From positions 2,832,001-2,896,000 of the forward strand of contig NZ_CP019640.1 of assembly GCF_001999905.1 (NCBI RefSeq): a stretch of DNA of 64,000 nucleotides, in the 5' to 3' direction. The stretch's first letter is position 1, and every line of letters starts with the position of its first letter. Position numbers and translations under genes: made by a program. Positions 35,808-44,887 of this stretch are shown one piece after another. The notes beneath the pieces were generated by a model. That model had not been told where the DNA came from, did no database searches, and worked only from the letters and a program-made list of their open reading frames with translations. The DNA is from Planococcus lenghuensis. GTDB lineage: Bacteria; Bacillota; Bacilli; Bacillales_A; Planococcaceae.

Positions 35808-36512
35808 TTACTCTGCCGTTCCGTAGTATTGGTAATACCCATTCTCTTTTTCAAATTTAAAATTATTTAACACTGTGCCGAGGATTCGACCATTTGTCTT
35901 CTGGATCGCTTCTTTCGCCTTTAGCGCATTCTCTTTTTCTGTAGCGCCTGAGTTCACGACAAGAATTGTCCCTTCGCATTTATTTGCGAGAATTTGTGCA
36001 TCTGTCACTGACAGGACAGGAGGTGCATCAAAAATGACGAGGTCGTATCCGCTGAGCAATTCCTGTAACACTGCATCCATCGTCCGGGAAGCCAGAAGTT
36101 CTGCCGGATTTGGCGGAATGGGTCCGCTTGTAATAAGATCTAGGTTCTCGATGTTCGTTCGCCGGATTGCATCTTCCATATTCGCCTGTCTTGTTAAAAG
36201 GTTTGATAAGCCGATTGCGTTATTAACGTGGAACGTATAATGGGAAGTCGGCTTCCGCATATCTCCATCAACAAGCAGCACACGTTTTCCAGACTGTGCA
36301 AACACCACGGCTAAATTGGCGGAAGTGGTTGACTTCCCTTCCCCTGGTACTGCGGAAGTGACCAGCAATGTGCTCACTTCTTTGTCTGCTGAAGAAAAAG
36401 AGATGTTTGTCCGGACGGTCCGGTACTGTTCGGACACATAAGACTTTGGATTCGAGTTTGCAATCAGTTTCCGGGCTACTTGCTGTAGCCCTTTTTTTGT
36501 TGTCTTTGCCAT
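35808..36512 (-). CDS. capB: BY-kinase CapB/CpsD of cluster 1
   Basis: 234 residues. Walker A is VPGEGKSTTSAN, Walker A' is LLVDGDMRKP and Walker B is LVIFDAPPV, the signature of bacterial tyrosine kinases. The tail carries a tyrosine cluster (NGYYQYYGTAE) that is the autophosphorylation site. It works with the membrane activator CapA, whose gene ends five bases upstream, and cycles between phosphorylated and dephosphorylated states to control chain length and export. Confidence 0.93.
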   Translation of the reverse strand: MAKTTKKGLQQVARKLIANSNPKSYVSEQYRTVRTNISFSSADKEVSTLLVTSAVPGEGKSTTSANLAVVFAQSGKRVLLVDGDMRKPTSHYTFHVNNAIGLSNLLTRQANMEDAIRRTNIENLDLITSGPIPPNPAELLASRTMDAVLQELLSGYDLVIFDAPPVLSVTDAQILANKCEGTILVVNSGATEKENALKAKEAIQKTNGRILGTVLNNFKFEKENGYYQYYGTAE

Positions 36513-36517
36513 GGTGT

Positions 36518-37240
36518 CTAGCCTCTCCTTCTCCGGGTCGGTACGTCTACGGTAACCATTTCTTTATCTGGAATGGGACTGATGAGGCCGAGTACCGGAA
36601 GATTCAATACGTCTTCGATATCTTGTTCATTTTTCAGTGATGTATCCAAGTACTCCAGTAAGAAGGCAATCCCTACGCCGATCATAAGACCGATCACACC
36701 CGCAATCGCCATATTGAGCAGTGGATTCGGTTCGACTGGAGATAACTCATCTGTGAAAACAGCCGGCGTTAATATCGTAACGTTATTTACATTCATGATT
36801 TCGCGGATGTCTTCTTCAAATACTTCTGTAATCGTATTGGCAATTTCAACCGCGAGTGCCGGATCGGAATCTTGTACAGTCAGATTCACGACTTGTGAGT
36901 TCTGAGCAGTTGCTACGGTGATTTGATCGCTGAGTTGTGCAGCATTAATTTCCAAGTCTAACTGTTCAATCACTTGATTCAGAATAGCCGGACTTTTAAT
37001 GATCACACTGTATGTATTGATCAATTGTAAGTTCGCCTGGATGTCCTGATTGCTTACGGTGGCCGTTTCCGTGTTTTCCTGATTCACGAGGATTTGAGAG
37101 GAGACTTGATATATCGGTGTGAGAATCAGGAATGACACGATGCCAGCAATGGTAATCGCTAAAATAGTGGTTAATGCAATAAGACCTAACCGTTTCTTTA
37201 CGGTTTTAAAAATATCCTGCAAACTGATTGTTTCTTCCAT
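36518..37240 (-). CDS. capA: Chain-length regulator/kinase activator CapA (Wzz family) of cluster 1
   Basis: 240 residues with two membrane helices (LIALTTILAITIAGIVSFLIL near residue 20 and AIAGVIGLMIGVGIAFLLEYL near residue 185), the Wzz domain between them outside the cell, and the Pro-rich segment SPVEPNPLLNMA just before the second helix. The cytoplasmic C-terminus activates the CapB kinase encoded next. AAAGGAG precedes the ATG. It is the first gene of cluster 1. Confidence 0.92.
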   Translation of the reverse strand: MEETISLQDIFKTVKKRLGLIALTTILAITIAGIVSFLILTPIYQVSSQILVNQENTETATVSNQDIQANLQLINTYSVIIKSPAILNQVIEQLDLEINAAQLSDQITVATAQNSQVVNLTVQDSDPALAVEIANTITEVFEEDIREIMNVNNVTILTPAVFTDELSPVEPNPLLNMAIAGVIGLMIGVGIAFLLEYLDTSLKNEQDIEDVLNLPVLGLISPIPDKEMVTVDVPTRRRRG

Positions 37241-37285
37241 CTGTTGCTTATCTCCTTTAACTGGGCTTTTACAATAGCTTACAAC

Positions 37286-37294
37286 AGTATAGCA
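37286..37294 (-). promoter_or_regulatory. Likely extended -10 promoter of cluster 1
   Basis: On the minus strand TGCTATACT fits an extended -10 (TGnTATACT), about 46 bp before the capA start. No good -35 is seen at 17 bp, which is usual for extended -10 promoters. It drives leftwards, away from the SGNH/LCP pair. Confidence 0.4.
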
Positions 37295-37400
37295 GATAAT
37301 TCGAGACGAAATCGGGATTTTTTTGAAAAGTCATATAGGCTATTTGACTGAATTATGCTATCTTTATCATAAATCGTTTGGAAAAAGAAAGGAGTTTGGT

Positions 37401-38198
37401 ATGAAATTGCGTTCCATGGGCACAGCCTTGCTTGTGTTGTGCTGTCTGACCGTTTTAACTGTCAGCTATATTACATATAAGAATAAGATTGATTTAACAG
37501 ACGCGCTGCCAGTACCTGAAGTAACGGAAACAGCAGTAAAAGAAACTGAGGAAACATTGCCTGATGGTGAAGTTGCAAGCGCTGGATCGGAATGGGATTC
37601 ATTGACTGCAAACATGGACGAGTCAGTGCAACAGCTTTTCACTGCCCGTCAAGAGGCCGGTGAATCGATTCAGTTCCTGATTACCGGATCTAACACAATG
37701 CTGGATGGCGAACCAGGCTATGCAGCGAGACTGAAAGATGCACTCGAGGAAGCATACGGAGATCTCTTGGAAGTGAAAGTCATTTCATTCGGCGGGACTT
37801 CCCAGACATTTTCTGATCAGTTCGTGGATCTTTCTTCCGGCTATGACGTTGTATTACTTGAACCATTTACGCTGAAGAATAACGGAGTAGTGGCGATTGA
37901 GGACGAAAGGGCTGCAATCCAGAAATTTTTCGGACAAGTGCAGGAAGTCACACCGGATGCTGAACTTATTCTTCATCCCCCGCAGCCGCTGTTCGGCGCG
38001 AATTATTATTTGACCCAAGTCGATGCGTTAAAAGAGTTTGCTTCACTTCACGAATACGGGTATATTAATCATTGGGACGCCTGGCCGGCGACCGATGATG
38101 AAGCACTTAAGGAATTTTTGACTGATAGCGCCAGTCCGAACAATGAGGGTGCCCGCGTATGGGCGACTGAACTGATCGACTATTTTGTCGCACAGTAA
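37401..38198 (+). CDS. SGNH/GDSL-type hydrolase-like exported protein
   Basis: 265 residues. ATG at 37401 has AAAGGAG at good spacing; the frame is open upstream to 37323 but without a ribosome site. A single N-terminal hydrophobic helix (TALLVLCCLTVLTVSYI) anchors or exports it. The body begins FLITGSNTMLDGEPGYAARL, a degenerate GDSL block (Ser present in GSN), and ends with HWDAWP and NNEGARVWA, resembling the block V Asp-His region (the His appears replaced by Asn-Glu). The catalytic triad is uncertain. It sits between the two clusters, 12 bp upstream of the LCP gene, so a role in capsule attachment or modification is likely. Confidence 0.72.
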   Translation: MKLRSMGTALLVLCCLTVLTVSYITYKNKIDLTDALPVPEVTETAVKETEETLPDGEVASAGSEWDSLTANMDESVQQLFTARQEAGESIQFLITGSNTMLDGEPGYAARLKDALEEAYGDLLEVKVISFGGTSQTFSDQFVDLSSGYDVVLLEPFTLKNNGVVAIEDERAAIQKFFGQVQEVTPDAELILHPPQPLFGANYYLTQVDALKEFASLHEYGYINHWDAWPATDDEALKEFLTDSASPNNEGARVWATELIDYFVAQ

Positions 38199-38210
38199 TG
38201 GAGGAACCAC

Positions 38211-39137
38211 ATGAAACGAAGTGAACGCAGGGCAACGGTAAAGAAGAAAAAATGGCCCTGGATTGTCGGGATTTTAGGAATTCTTGCGATTGGCGTAGGC
38301 TTATATCTGTTTTCTGTCTACAACAGCTTTTCTTCTACGTTAGATGAAATTCATGCACCAATTGAGCGCGAAGTATCCGATATGCGTGTCGAAAAAGTAG
38401 AACTGGAAGACCAGGACCCCTTCTCTGTATTGATGCTTGGTGTTGACGAACGCGAAAATGACCGCGGCCGTTCAGATACGATGATTGTCGCGACGATCAA
38501 TCCTGAGACACAGTCCATGAAAATGGTTTCCATTCCACGGGATACGTACACGGAAATCATCGGCTATGGAACGATGGATAAGATTAACCATGCCTATGCT
38601 TTCGGTGGTATCGAAATGTCGATGGCGACGGTTGAGAACTTACTCGATATTCCAATTGACTATGTTGTACAGGTGAACATGGAAGGATTTAAGGATATTG
38701 TTGATGCTGTGAATGGCGTCAACGTAAACAATTCACTTGCCTTTGATGAGTTCCCTGCAGGAGAAGTACACTTGAACGGCGAGGAAGCACTTGCTTATGT
38801 ACGGATGCGTAAAGAAGATCCGCGTGGTGACTTTGGCCGACAGGATCGCCAGAAACAAGTTATCCAAGGCGTTATGAAAAAAGGAATGTCAGTGAACAGT
38901 TTAACGAATTACAAAGACATCTTTAATGCCCTTGGCGATAATGTAAGAACGAATATGACCTTTAACGAGATGGTTGAAGTGCAGCAAAATTACCGCGGCG
39001 CTGTTCAGGAAATCGATCAACTTTCGTTTGATCAGGGACAGGGACAGACGATTGATGGTGTTTGGTATTACATGATGAATGAGCGGGAACTTGAAGAAGT
39101 TCAATCGGTATTAAAGAGTCATTTAGAATTGGAATAG
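38211..39137 (+). CDS. LCP (LytR-CpsA-Psr) family cell-wall ligase
   Basis: 308 residues: basic N-terminus, one membrane helix (WIVGILGILAIGVGLYLF), then the LCP domain with FSVLMLGVDERENDRGRSDTMI, MVSIPRDTY and KINHAYAFGG, which carry the Asp and Arg residues that bind the polyprenyl pyrophosphate. GGAGG lies seven bases before the ATG. LCP enzymes transfer finished polymers from the lipid carrier to peptidoglycan. It is probably co-transcribed with the preceding gene and ends before a strong terminator. It may serve either or both polymers. Confidence 0.93.
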   Translation: MKRSERRATVKKKKWPWIVGILGILAIGVGLYLFSVYNSFSSTLDEIHAPIEREVSDMRVEKVELEDQDPFSVLMLGVDERENDRGRSDTMIVATINPETQSMKMVSIPRDTYTEIIGYGTMDKINHAYAFGGIEMSMATVENLLDIPIDYVVQVNMEGFKDIVDAVNGVNVNNSLAFDEFPAGEVHLNGEEALAYVRMRKEDPRGDFGRQDRQKQVIQGVMKKGMSVNSLTNYKDIFNALGDNVRTNMTFNEMVEVQQNYRGAVQEIDQLSFDQGQGQTIDGVWYYMMNERELEEVQSVLKSHLELE

Positions 39138-39146
39138 GAACATTCT

Positions 39147-39195
39147 AACCCTCTGGTGGACTCCATTAAATGGAGTCCACCAGAGGGTTTTTAAT
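39147..39195. terminator. Strong bidirectional hairpin terminator
   Basis: AACCCTCTGGTGGACTCCA pairs perfectly with TGGAGTCCACCAGAGGGTT across a 5-nt loop, with T-runs on both strands. It separates the plus-strand LCP gene from the minus-strand cluster 2, whose last gene ends at 39230, so it closes both transcripts. Confidence 0.9.
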
Positions 39196-39229
39196 GACCA
39201 TATACCATTTAAATCTTCAACTCCTATTC

Positions 39230-40195
39230 CTACTCTGACTTCCCCCTACCTAATGAAATTCCTTGATTTGAAATCTTTGATAGTCGGTATAAAAGAAGCA
39301 ACTTATTTATATTCAGTTTTACACTCCGAAGCTTATTGTTTAAAGAGATACGATGAATTTCTTTCTTGTACTTCATATAATATTCCAATACCTCTTGTTC
39401 AATCCCTCCTAGTGAAATCGCTTTTAATAACCGATAGGTAATTAAAGCAGATAATCGATAGTTTAATAATGCTTTTCGCGCTTTCAAGTTTCGGCTAAAT
39501 TCTTCTTTCTCCAGCAACCGATTAATAAAATTTATCTCTTTATCGATTTTATCCATCGTAAAAGCTGATAGTTTTTCTCTGTCTTCAAATATAGTGTAAT
39601 TCGTTAAATGCTCTTTTACACAAGTAACCTTTACTGTCTTACTTACCACTTGGGCAAAGAACTCAACGTCCTCTCCCCACGATACGCCCTCTGTAAATTT
39701 CAATTTGTTCTTTTCCAAGAAATCTCTTCTCACCATATAGGCCGTCGTGTGGACATCCACATTTCCCAGTAAATAATCCAGGAATACATCTCCTTTTCTG
39801 AACGTCGTTTTTGACTTTATTCGCCGTAATGGCGTTACATTATAATACCCACAATAACAAACATCGTTTTTACGGTCTGTCAATTCTTTGTACATCTTTT
39901 CGAGAAACGCGGGTTCATAATAATCGTCAGAGTCTAAAAAACAGACGAAATCTCCTTTTGCTTCTGCTATCCCTTTATTTCGGGCCGCTGCAACTCCAAC
40001 ATTCTCCTGATAAATGTATCTGAAATTAGAGCAGTTATAGCTTGCTATCGTCTCAGCTGTTTGGTCTGTACTGCCATCATCAATAATGACTGCTTCAAAG
40101 TCTTTGAACGTTTGGCTTACTAAAGAATCCAAAGCTGTCTTGACTATGACCTCTCGATTGTAGACTGGAATAATGACCGAAATAGAAGGTTTCAT
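39230..40195 (-). CDS. GT2-family glycosyltransferase
   Basis: 321 residues of GT-A fold. The N-terminus has VSVIIPVYNREVIVKTALDSL and VIIDDGSTDQT, and the DxD-type motif is FLDSDDYYE near residue 92. GEDVEFFAQV near residue 175 fits the ED motif of the acceptor base. It transfers a sugar from a nucleotide donor on the inner face of the membrane. It is the last gene of cluster 2. Confidence 0.87.
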   Translation of the reverse strand: MKPSISVIIPVYNREVIVKTALDSLVSQTFKDFEAVIIDDGSTDQTAETIASYNCSNFRYIYQENVGVAAARNKGIAEAKGDFVCFLDSDDYYEPAFLEKMYKELTDRKNDVCYCGYYNVTPLRRIKSKTTFRKGDVFLDYLLGNVDVHTTAYMVRRDFLEKNKLKFTEGVSWGEDVEFFAQVVSKTVKVTCVKEHLTNYTIFEDREKLSAFTMDKIDKEINFINRLLEKEEFSRNLKARKALLNYRLSALITYRLLKAISLGGIEQEVLEYYMKYKKEIHRISLNNKLRSVKLNINKLLLLYRLSKISNQGISLGRGKSE

Positions 40196-40258
40196 ATTTC
40201 ACCTCGATGGAATAGATGGAGAATAACTTAACATGGAATAGAGACTAAAAAAGTTTTC

Positions 40259-41434
40259 TTAATTGCTGTTAACTCTTTTATACCTGTTAGCAAGATTCCC
40301 CTTTAACGTAAGCCTGCCTTCCAGAGAACTTAAATAGATTTTTTGCATATCTTTTAGTGCTAAACCGATCCCGTAAGCTTTTGCTAACTCAATATTCCGA
40401 TCACTGAATGTTTTTCTTAGTTCTGGATATTTGTATAAGCTATTTAACGAATTTGCGAAACCTGAGTAATCCTTTACTCCCACTACGAAGCCGTTTTCAC
40501 CTCTTGACACTAGATCGCGGTTTCCTCGGCAATCAGTGACTACAAGTGGCAGCCCTGTCGCCATAGCTTCCAGTATATTCACTGGGAGGCCTTCTTGCCT
40601 TGAGGAAGAAACAGCAACATCCGCCATGCACATAAGTTCAGCAACATCCCTCCTGTAACCTAAGAAATCCACTGACTCGTTAACACCGAGTTCTTCTGCC
40701 TGTTTCTTATACTGTTCCAGTAAATCTCCAGTTCCAACCAGTAATAACTTTACGCCCGGAACTTTCTCTTTCAGCAGAGAAATCGTTTTTAACAATAGAT
40801 CTTGATGTTTTCGGTAACTGAGTTCTCCGGCATATATTAAAATGAAATCCTCTTCTTTATATCCATACTCTCGCCTCAGCTTTTTTTTCATGTTCAGCGT
40901 CCGGGGGCTGTACTTTTCCAAATCGACGCCTACTCCCCGCACATGCTCGATTCTGTTAGCTCTGAAGTTCCTGTCTATCGCTCTTTCATAATCTTCTTTG
41001 TTTATCGTTACTAAGGTATCCGTGTACTTGGCTAGCCAGCGCTCCGCTGGATAATAGAGCAACCAATTGATCAATGGAGCCCCTCTATAATAATGGAATC
41101 CATGAGCCGTATATATCACTTTTGTTCCTTTAGTACGCGCTTCCCTGGATGCCAGCCTAGCGACAGCCCCTCCCATGGGAGTATGGCAATGGATAATGGA
41201 ATAATTATTTGTATCGATTAAGTTCTTCAATTCTTTTAAAGCGAATATATTTTTCAGTTTGAATGGGGATTTCTCAAACGGGATATCGAATTTTTCATCA
41301 ACAGACGCAAAGTGTTCCTGTCCATTGCTGGCAACGTGTACTTCATAATCACGCTCCTTAAACCATTCCAAAAAAGGTAAGTGGAAATGCCTGATATGTT
41401 GATCTATCGTTGCTACGAAAAGGACTCTTTGCAT
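40259..41434 (-). CDS. GT4-family glycosyltransferase, EpsD-like
   Basis: 391 residues. The N-terminus VLFVATIDQHIRHFHLPFLEWFKERDYEV closely follows the pattern of Bacillus EpsD. The linker HCHTPMGGAVARLASRE and the donor-site motif EAMATGLPLVVTDCRGNRDLV confirm a GT-B glycosyltransferase. It belongs to the middle of the cluster 2 repeat-unit assembly line; donor and acceptor sugars cannot be told from sequence. Confidence 0.86.
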   Translation of the reverse strand: MQRVLFVATIDQHIRHFHLPFLEWFKERDYEVHVASNGQEHFASVDEKFDIPFEKSPFKLKNIFALKELKNLIDTNNYSIIHCHTPMGGAVARLASREARTKGTKVIYTAHGFHYYRGAPLINWLLYYPAERWLAKYTDTLVTINKEDYERAIDRNFRANRIEHVRGVGVDLEKYSPRTLNMKKKLRREYGYKEEDFILIYAGELSYRKHQDLLLKTISLLKEKVPGVKLLLVGTGDLLEQYKKQAEELGVNESVDFLGYRRDVAELMCMADVAVSSSRQEGLPVNILEAMATGLPLVVTDCRGNRDLVSRGENGFVVGVKDYSGFANSLNSLYKYPELRKTFSDRNIELAKAYGIGLALKDMQKIYLSSLEGRLTLKGNLANRYKRVNSN

Positions 41435-41529
41435 ACTGACACCTCCTTGAATATCAAATGAGCGGCTATCGCAATATCACTAATGTGCCAAGAAATCACT
41501 TGCCCTGTCTGCCGGATTTCCTTTTAATA

Positions 41530-42714
41530 TTAATCAATTTTCCTTCTTGGTAAAAATTGTTTTTTGTAAGATGTCCATTCATAGAGGGCTGGTTTGATAT
41601 CCCGCCAGTCTTCAACGTCCAATTTTTCCTGACCTGTTAAAAGATACTTAAAATCCGTCAGCCACTCGCTCATCACTCGGAGTTTTCCAGATTCATTTCT
41701 TAGTTCTCTTACCAACCAAGCCAGATCTTTCTTTAGATTACGCTGCCGAATATGGAGAGTAGGTAATCGGAGAGTTTCTGCCATCAGATCATTTCGATAT
41801 AATTGATAGAGCCAGAACGGATAATCTAAACCTGAAGAAATTGTCAGCGGGAGAGATCCCCAAAACCGCCCGTTTATCTCCATGATTGCCCAATTGTCTG
41901 TTAGCGGATCCCCCTTAAATTCCACCATCGCGACACCTGTCCAATTGATTCGCCGGATCAGTTTTTCCGTGTATTCTTGTAATAGCGGATCAACCGGTAC
42001 AGTGCATCGATAACTGCTACCCCCTCCGTCACGGGGCTCATGTAACCTGTTTTGCTGAGTAACAGAAAGGATTTCCCCGTCTTTTGCTAACAAGTACAGA
42101 CCGGCTCCGGTTCCTTCGCATGTCTCTTGGATCATTATAGGTGAAACCGGCAAAATCTCCTTGCAGAATCTTATCATTTCTTCCTCGCCACTCACCTTTT
42201 TCACCGTGAAGTTCAAAATAGTATCTTCCTGGATTAGAGCACTGGACACTGGCTTCACATAAACTGGGTATGGAATATCCTTACACCGGATAAGATCCTC
42301 TTCTGAATGAACGGTTTTATATGCTGGAAAAGGAATCCCAAGTTCCCCGCTGAGTTCCAATAGCTTTTCTTTGTTATGTGCGTAAATTGCTGTTTCTCCG
42401 GGAGGCAATGCTATAATCACGTTTTTTTCAATTTGTTTTCTAAATACTGAACAAATTTGACACCCGGCGTCATCAATAGGAATCAAGAGATCGTAATCGA
42501 TATCGTGCAGCAGTCGGCAAAGCTCATTCATAAATTTCCGAGCACTCTGTCTAGGGTTGCCGATGGTAAAAACATTCTTTACATACATTGATTTCTCTGC
42601 GCTTGTTTTTGTCCCCATCTGAACAATATCAATAAAAACCCCTTTTCTTCCCAGTGATCTGCAAACAGCCAGTCCAGCCCGTTCATTGCTCCCCAATAAG
42701 AGTACTCTTGTCAA
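41530..42714 (-). CDS. ATP-grasp ligase of cluster 2
   Basis: 394 residues with the three parts of the ATP-grasp fold: a Rossmann-like N-terminal domain (LLLGSNERAGLAVCRSLGRKG), a central ATP-binding domain (PVYVKPVSS with the Lys, MIQETCEGTGAGLYLL) and a C-terminal part with MVEFKGDP and MEINGRFWGSLP for the Mg-binding Glu and Asn. It resembles carbamoyl-phosphate-synthase-like ATP-grasp proteins seen in some polysaccharide loci. Such enzymes join a carboxylate to an amine, so it may attach an amino acid to a sugar; that is inference. Its start overlaps the polymerase gene by 32 bp. Confidence 0.83.
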   Translation of the reverse strand: MTRVLLLGSNERAGLAVCRSLGRKGVFIDIVQMGTKTSAEKSMYVKNVFTIGNPRQSARKFMNELCRLLHDIDYDLLIPIDDAGCQICSVFRKQIEKNVIIALPPGETAIYAHNKEKLLELSGELGIPFPAYKTVHSEEDLIRCKDIPYPVYVKPVSSALIQEDTILNFTVKKVSGEEEMIRFCKEILPVSPIMIQETCEGTGAGLYLLAKDGEILSVTQQNRLHEPRDGGGSSYRCTVPVDPLLQEYTEKLIRRINWTGVAMVEFKGDPLTDNWAIMEINGRFWGSLPLTISSGLDYPFWLYQLYRNDLMAETLRLPTLHIRQRNLKKDLAWLVRELRNESGKLRVMSEWLTDFKYLLTGQEKLDVEDWRDIKPALYEWTSYKKQFLPRRKID

Positions 42715-44032
42715 AACGCAGCACCTCTTCTCTTGAATCCCTTTTCATCTGAAGCTCTGGGCGTAAGTATATAATCATCAATGACAGCACAAATGCATAG
42801 ATGAATACGTTGATGAAAACTGCATCCAGAAAAAAGTAACCTGCTCCCATAATGACGATAGGCAGTAAACCGATCATGTAAATTCCATATACGCCACTCA
42901 CATCTTTAATGATTTTTGCTAGATTCACAAAAGCAATCCCAATAAAAATTAAATTGATTCCTCCGCTTTGCGCAATCGCTCCTAAGACCAAATTATGTGC
43001 GACAATCACGCCACTCCCTTGTTTTGGATAGACATTTTCATGAGGACCAAGCAAGAGCTGTCCGATATCCTGTGAGTAAAGATGGAGATAGGCCATCCAA
43101 ATATCGAGTCTTCCACTTCCTCCGTCGCTATCTGCGTTATCAATACGACCAGTCAAATTTTCAAATACTGAATCTACAAATACTCTATTCTGATTGGTAA
43201 CATAGACAAGGAACAAGGTGACTACCGCTGATACTACTACCTGCCGCTTATCTACTTTCAGCATAAGATATGCATAACAGAAAAAGTTTGGTGTGAAAGC
43301 CAAAAGTCCGCCTCTTGATTGCGTCAGCAAGACACCCGCCATGAAAAACAACATGAGTATATTGCATAAAATCGGATTCATTCGCTTTTGGTGCAAATTA
43401 ATTAGACATAGGCCTGTTGCAATCGAGAACATGACCGCAATGTAATTCGGATCTTCTCTTAATCCATAGAGCCTTGATGCCAGCAAGTCAATCTGGAGTG
43501 TGAAAATTGTATAAATCAGTGAAAATAATAAAAGAAGCGCTGTGCCAAAAATGAAGTATTTCGTAATAATCAGTGCTTTCAAAGTGAGTGTTCGTTTATA
43601 AACAAGAAACAAAGAGCTAATATAGACGATATTTACAAAAAAACGCAGGTTATCAAGATCAAATAATCGGCTATATACTAACGTATGCAATCCTAGGAAG
43701 AAGACCATGAAAACAATCATCATAAACATCACAAGATCAAGCTTAAATTTCCGCTGAATGAACAACTTGAGGAATAGGAGGACGATGACGACTGAAACAA
43801 TACTGAATGGAGCACCTTCCATTCGGAGCATGTTTTCCAGCGGCAACAGAGCAAATAACATGCAGAAGGCAATGATGTCGCTTTTAGAAAGAAAAATAAT
43901 AACTAGTAACGCTGCGCCGGCAAAGTATAAAGCCGCAATTCCGGTATACCAGTATAGAAAGACTAGCAGCAGCGGTACGGCCAAAAACGCAGTATTTATA
44001 AAATGCCGTTGGCCAGTCAGAATCTCTCCCAT
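42683..44032 (-). CDS. Wzy-like polymerase / O-antigen ligase family protein
   Basis: 449 residues, with about 10-12 membrane spans and a large external loop. Motifs typical of the Wzy_C / O-antigen ligase family are LTQSRGGLLAF near residue 240 and the segment GSGRLDIWMAYLHLY near residue 305. It would join repeat units of polymer 2 outside the membrane. It lies between the ATP-grasp gene and the deacetylase gene on the same transcript. Confidence 0.85.
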   Translation of the reverse strand: MGEILTGQRHFINTAFLAVPLLLVFLYWYTGIAALYFAGAALLVIIFLSKSDIIAFCMLFALLPLENMLRMEGAPFSIVSVVIVLLFLKLFIQRKFKLDLVMFMMIVFMVFFLGLHTLVYSRLFDLDNLRFFVNIVYISSLFLVYKRTLTLKALIITKYFIFGTALLLLFSLIYTIFTLQIDLLASRLYGLREDPNYIAVMFSIATGLCLINLHQKRMNPILCNILMLFFMAGVLLTQSRGGLLAFTPNFFCYAYLMLKVDKRQVVVSAVVTLFLVYVTNQNRVFVDSVFENLTGRIDNADSDGGSGRLDIWMAYLHLYSQDIGQLLLGPHENVYPKQGSGVIVAHNLVLGAIAQSGGINLIFIGIAFVNLAKIIKDVSGVYGIYMIGLLPIVIMGAGYFFLDAVFINVFIYAFVLSLMIIYLRPELQMKRDSREEVLRFDKSTLIGEQ

Positions 44033-44053
44033 ATTCCTTCCTCCTTCCTTGAG

Positions 44054-44854
44054 TTAATTAACTCTACTTCTGATCTTTTGCTGTTTTTTCTGCACCGCCG
44101 CCAAATGGCCAGTACGGAATTCCCGAGCTTTCCGGATTCCTTTAAAGGTGGTTTTTAATAAAAGATGATTTATACTCGCCATAGGATTAAACCTCTCTTC
44201 TTGTATAACTCCACTGAATGTTGTAGCGTCTGCTACATTCTCTTCTAAAAATCGCTCTACTTGGACAATGTCTTCCGCTGTCATCGTGTTCAGATGAAGA
44301 CAAAAGGTATACGTGCCCAGGGGTAATTTCTTGGGTTTCGCAAAAAGTTGAGGAACAAATAACATCTTATTTCTTCTATATGCTGATAGTCCAAAACCGT
44401 CTGTAACTGAACAGATCCCGACTCTCCGCAATGCCCGGATTGTATTACTATCGAAAGAGTGAGAGGGTGCCATAAATGTGATATATTCAACTTTGTTTTC
44501 TCTAAAAATTTGCGTAGCCTTCTTCAGCTTATCCAGCTGCTGGTTATAAGACAACCCGGCGAATTCGCTTCTTGCCTGCAGTCCGATAATGCCTGATTCA
44601 TTAGTGGCGTATAAATGTTGATATCCATGCACTGCCACTTCCCATCCGGCTTTTTGTCTGTCCCGGATCTCCTCCCAGAAAATTACGGGATCGATCCCAG
44701 GATGTCCTTTAAGTTCTAAGTCCTGATTATCAGGAATAACGCCTAAAAGAGGTTTAATGCCATAATAAACAAAAACTTCTTTAAGCTTTTCATAATTCGT
44801 CCAGTTCATATTCGGTGCAATATCATCTAAGCGGAATAGAAACTTAAAAGCCAC
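44054..44854 (-). CDS. DUF2334 polysaccharide-deacetylase-like protein
   Basis: 266 residues. FLFRLDDIAPNMNW near the N-terminus carries the Asp pair of the NodB-like fold, WEVAVHGYQH gives the metal-binding His-x3-His, and FMAPSHSFD matches the family's third motif. DUF2334 proteins are NodB-related deacetylases. No signal peptide is visible, so it may act on lipid-linked intermediates in the cytoplasm. The position inside cluster 2 suggests removal of acetyl groups from an N-acetylated sugar. Confidence 0.8.
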   Translation of the reverse strand: MAFKFLFRLDDIAPNMNWTNYEKLKEVFVYYGIKPLLGVIPDNQDLELKGHPGIDPVIFWEEIRDRQKAGWEVAVHGYQHLYATNESGIIGLQARSEFAGLSYNQQLDKLKKATQIFRENKVEYITFMAPSHSFDSNTIRALRRVGICSVTDGFGLSAYRRNKMLFVPQLFAKPKKLPLGTYTFCLHLNTMTAEDIVQVERFLEENVADATTFSGVIQEERFNPMASINHLLLKTTFKGIRKAREFRTGHLAAVQKKQQKIRSRVN

Positions 44855-44887
44855 TGAACACCGCTCCTCTCTACTTAAATGCTTTTC

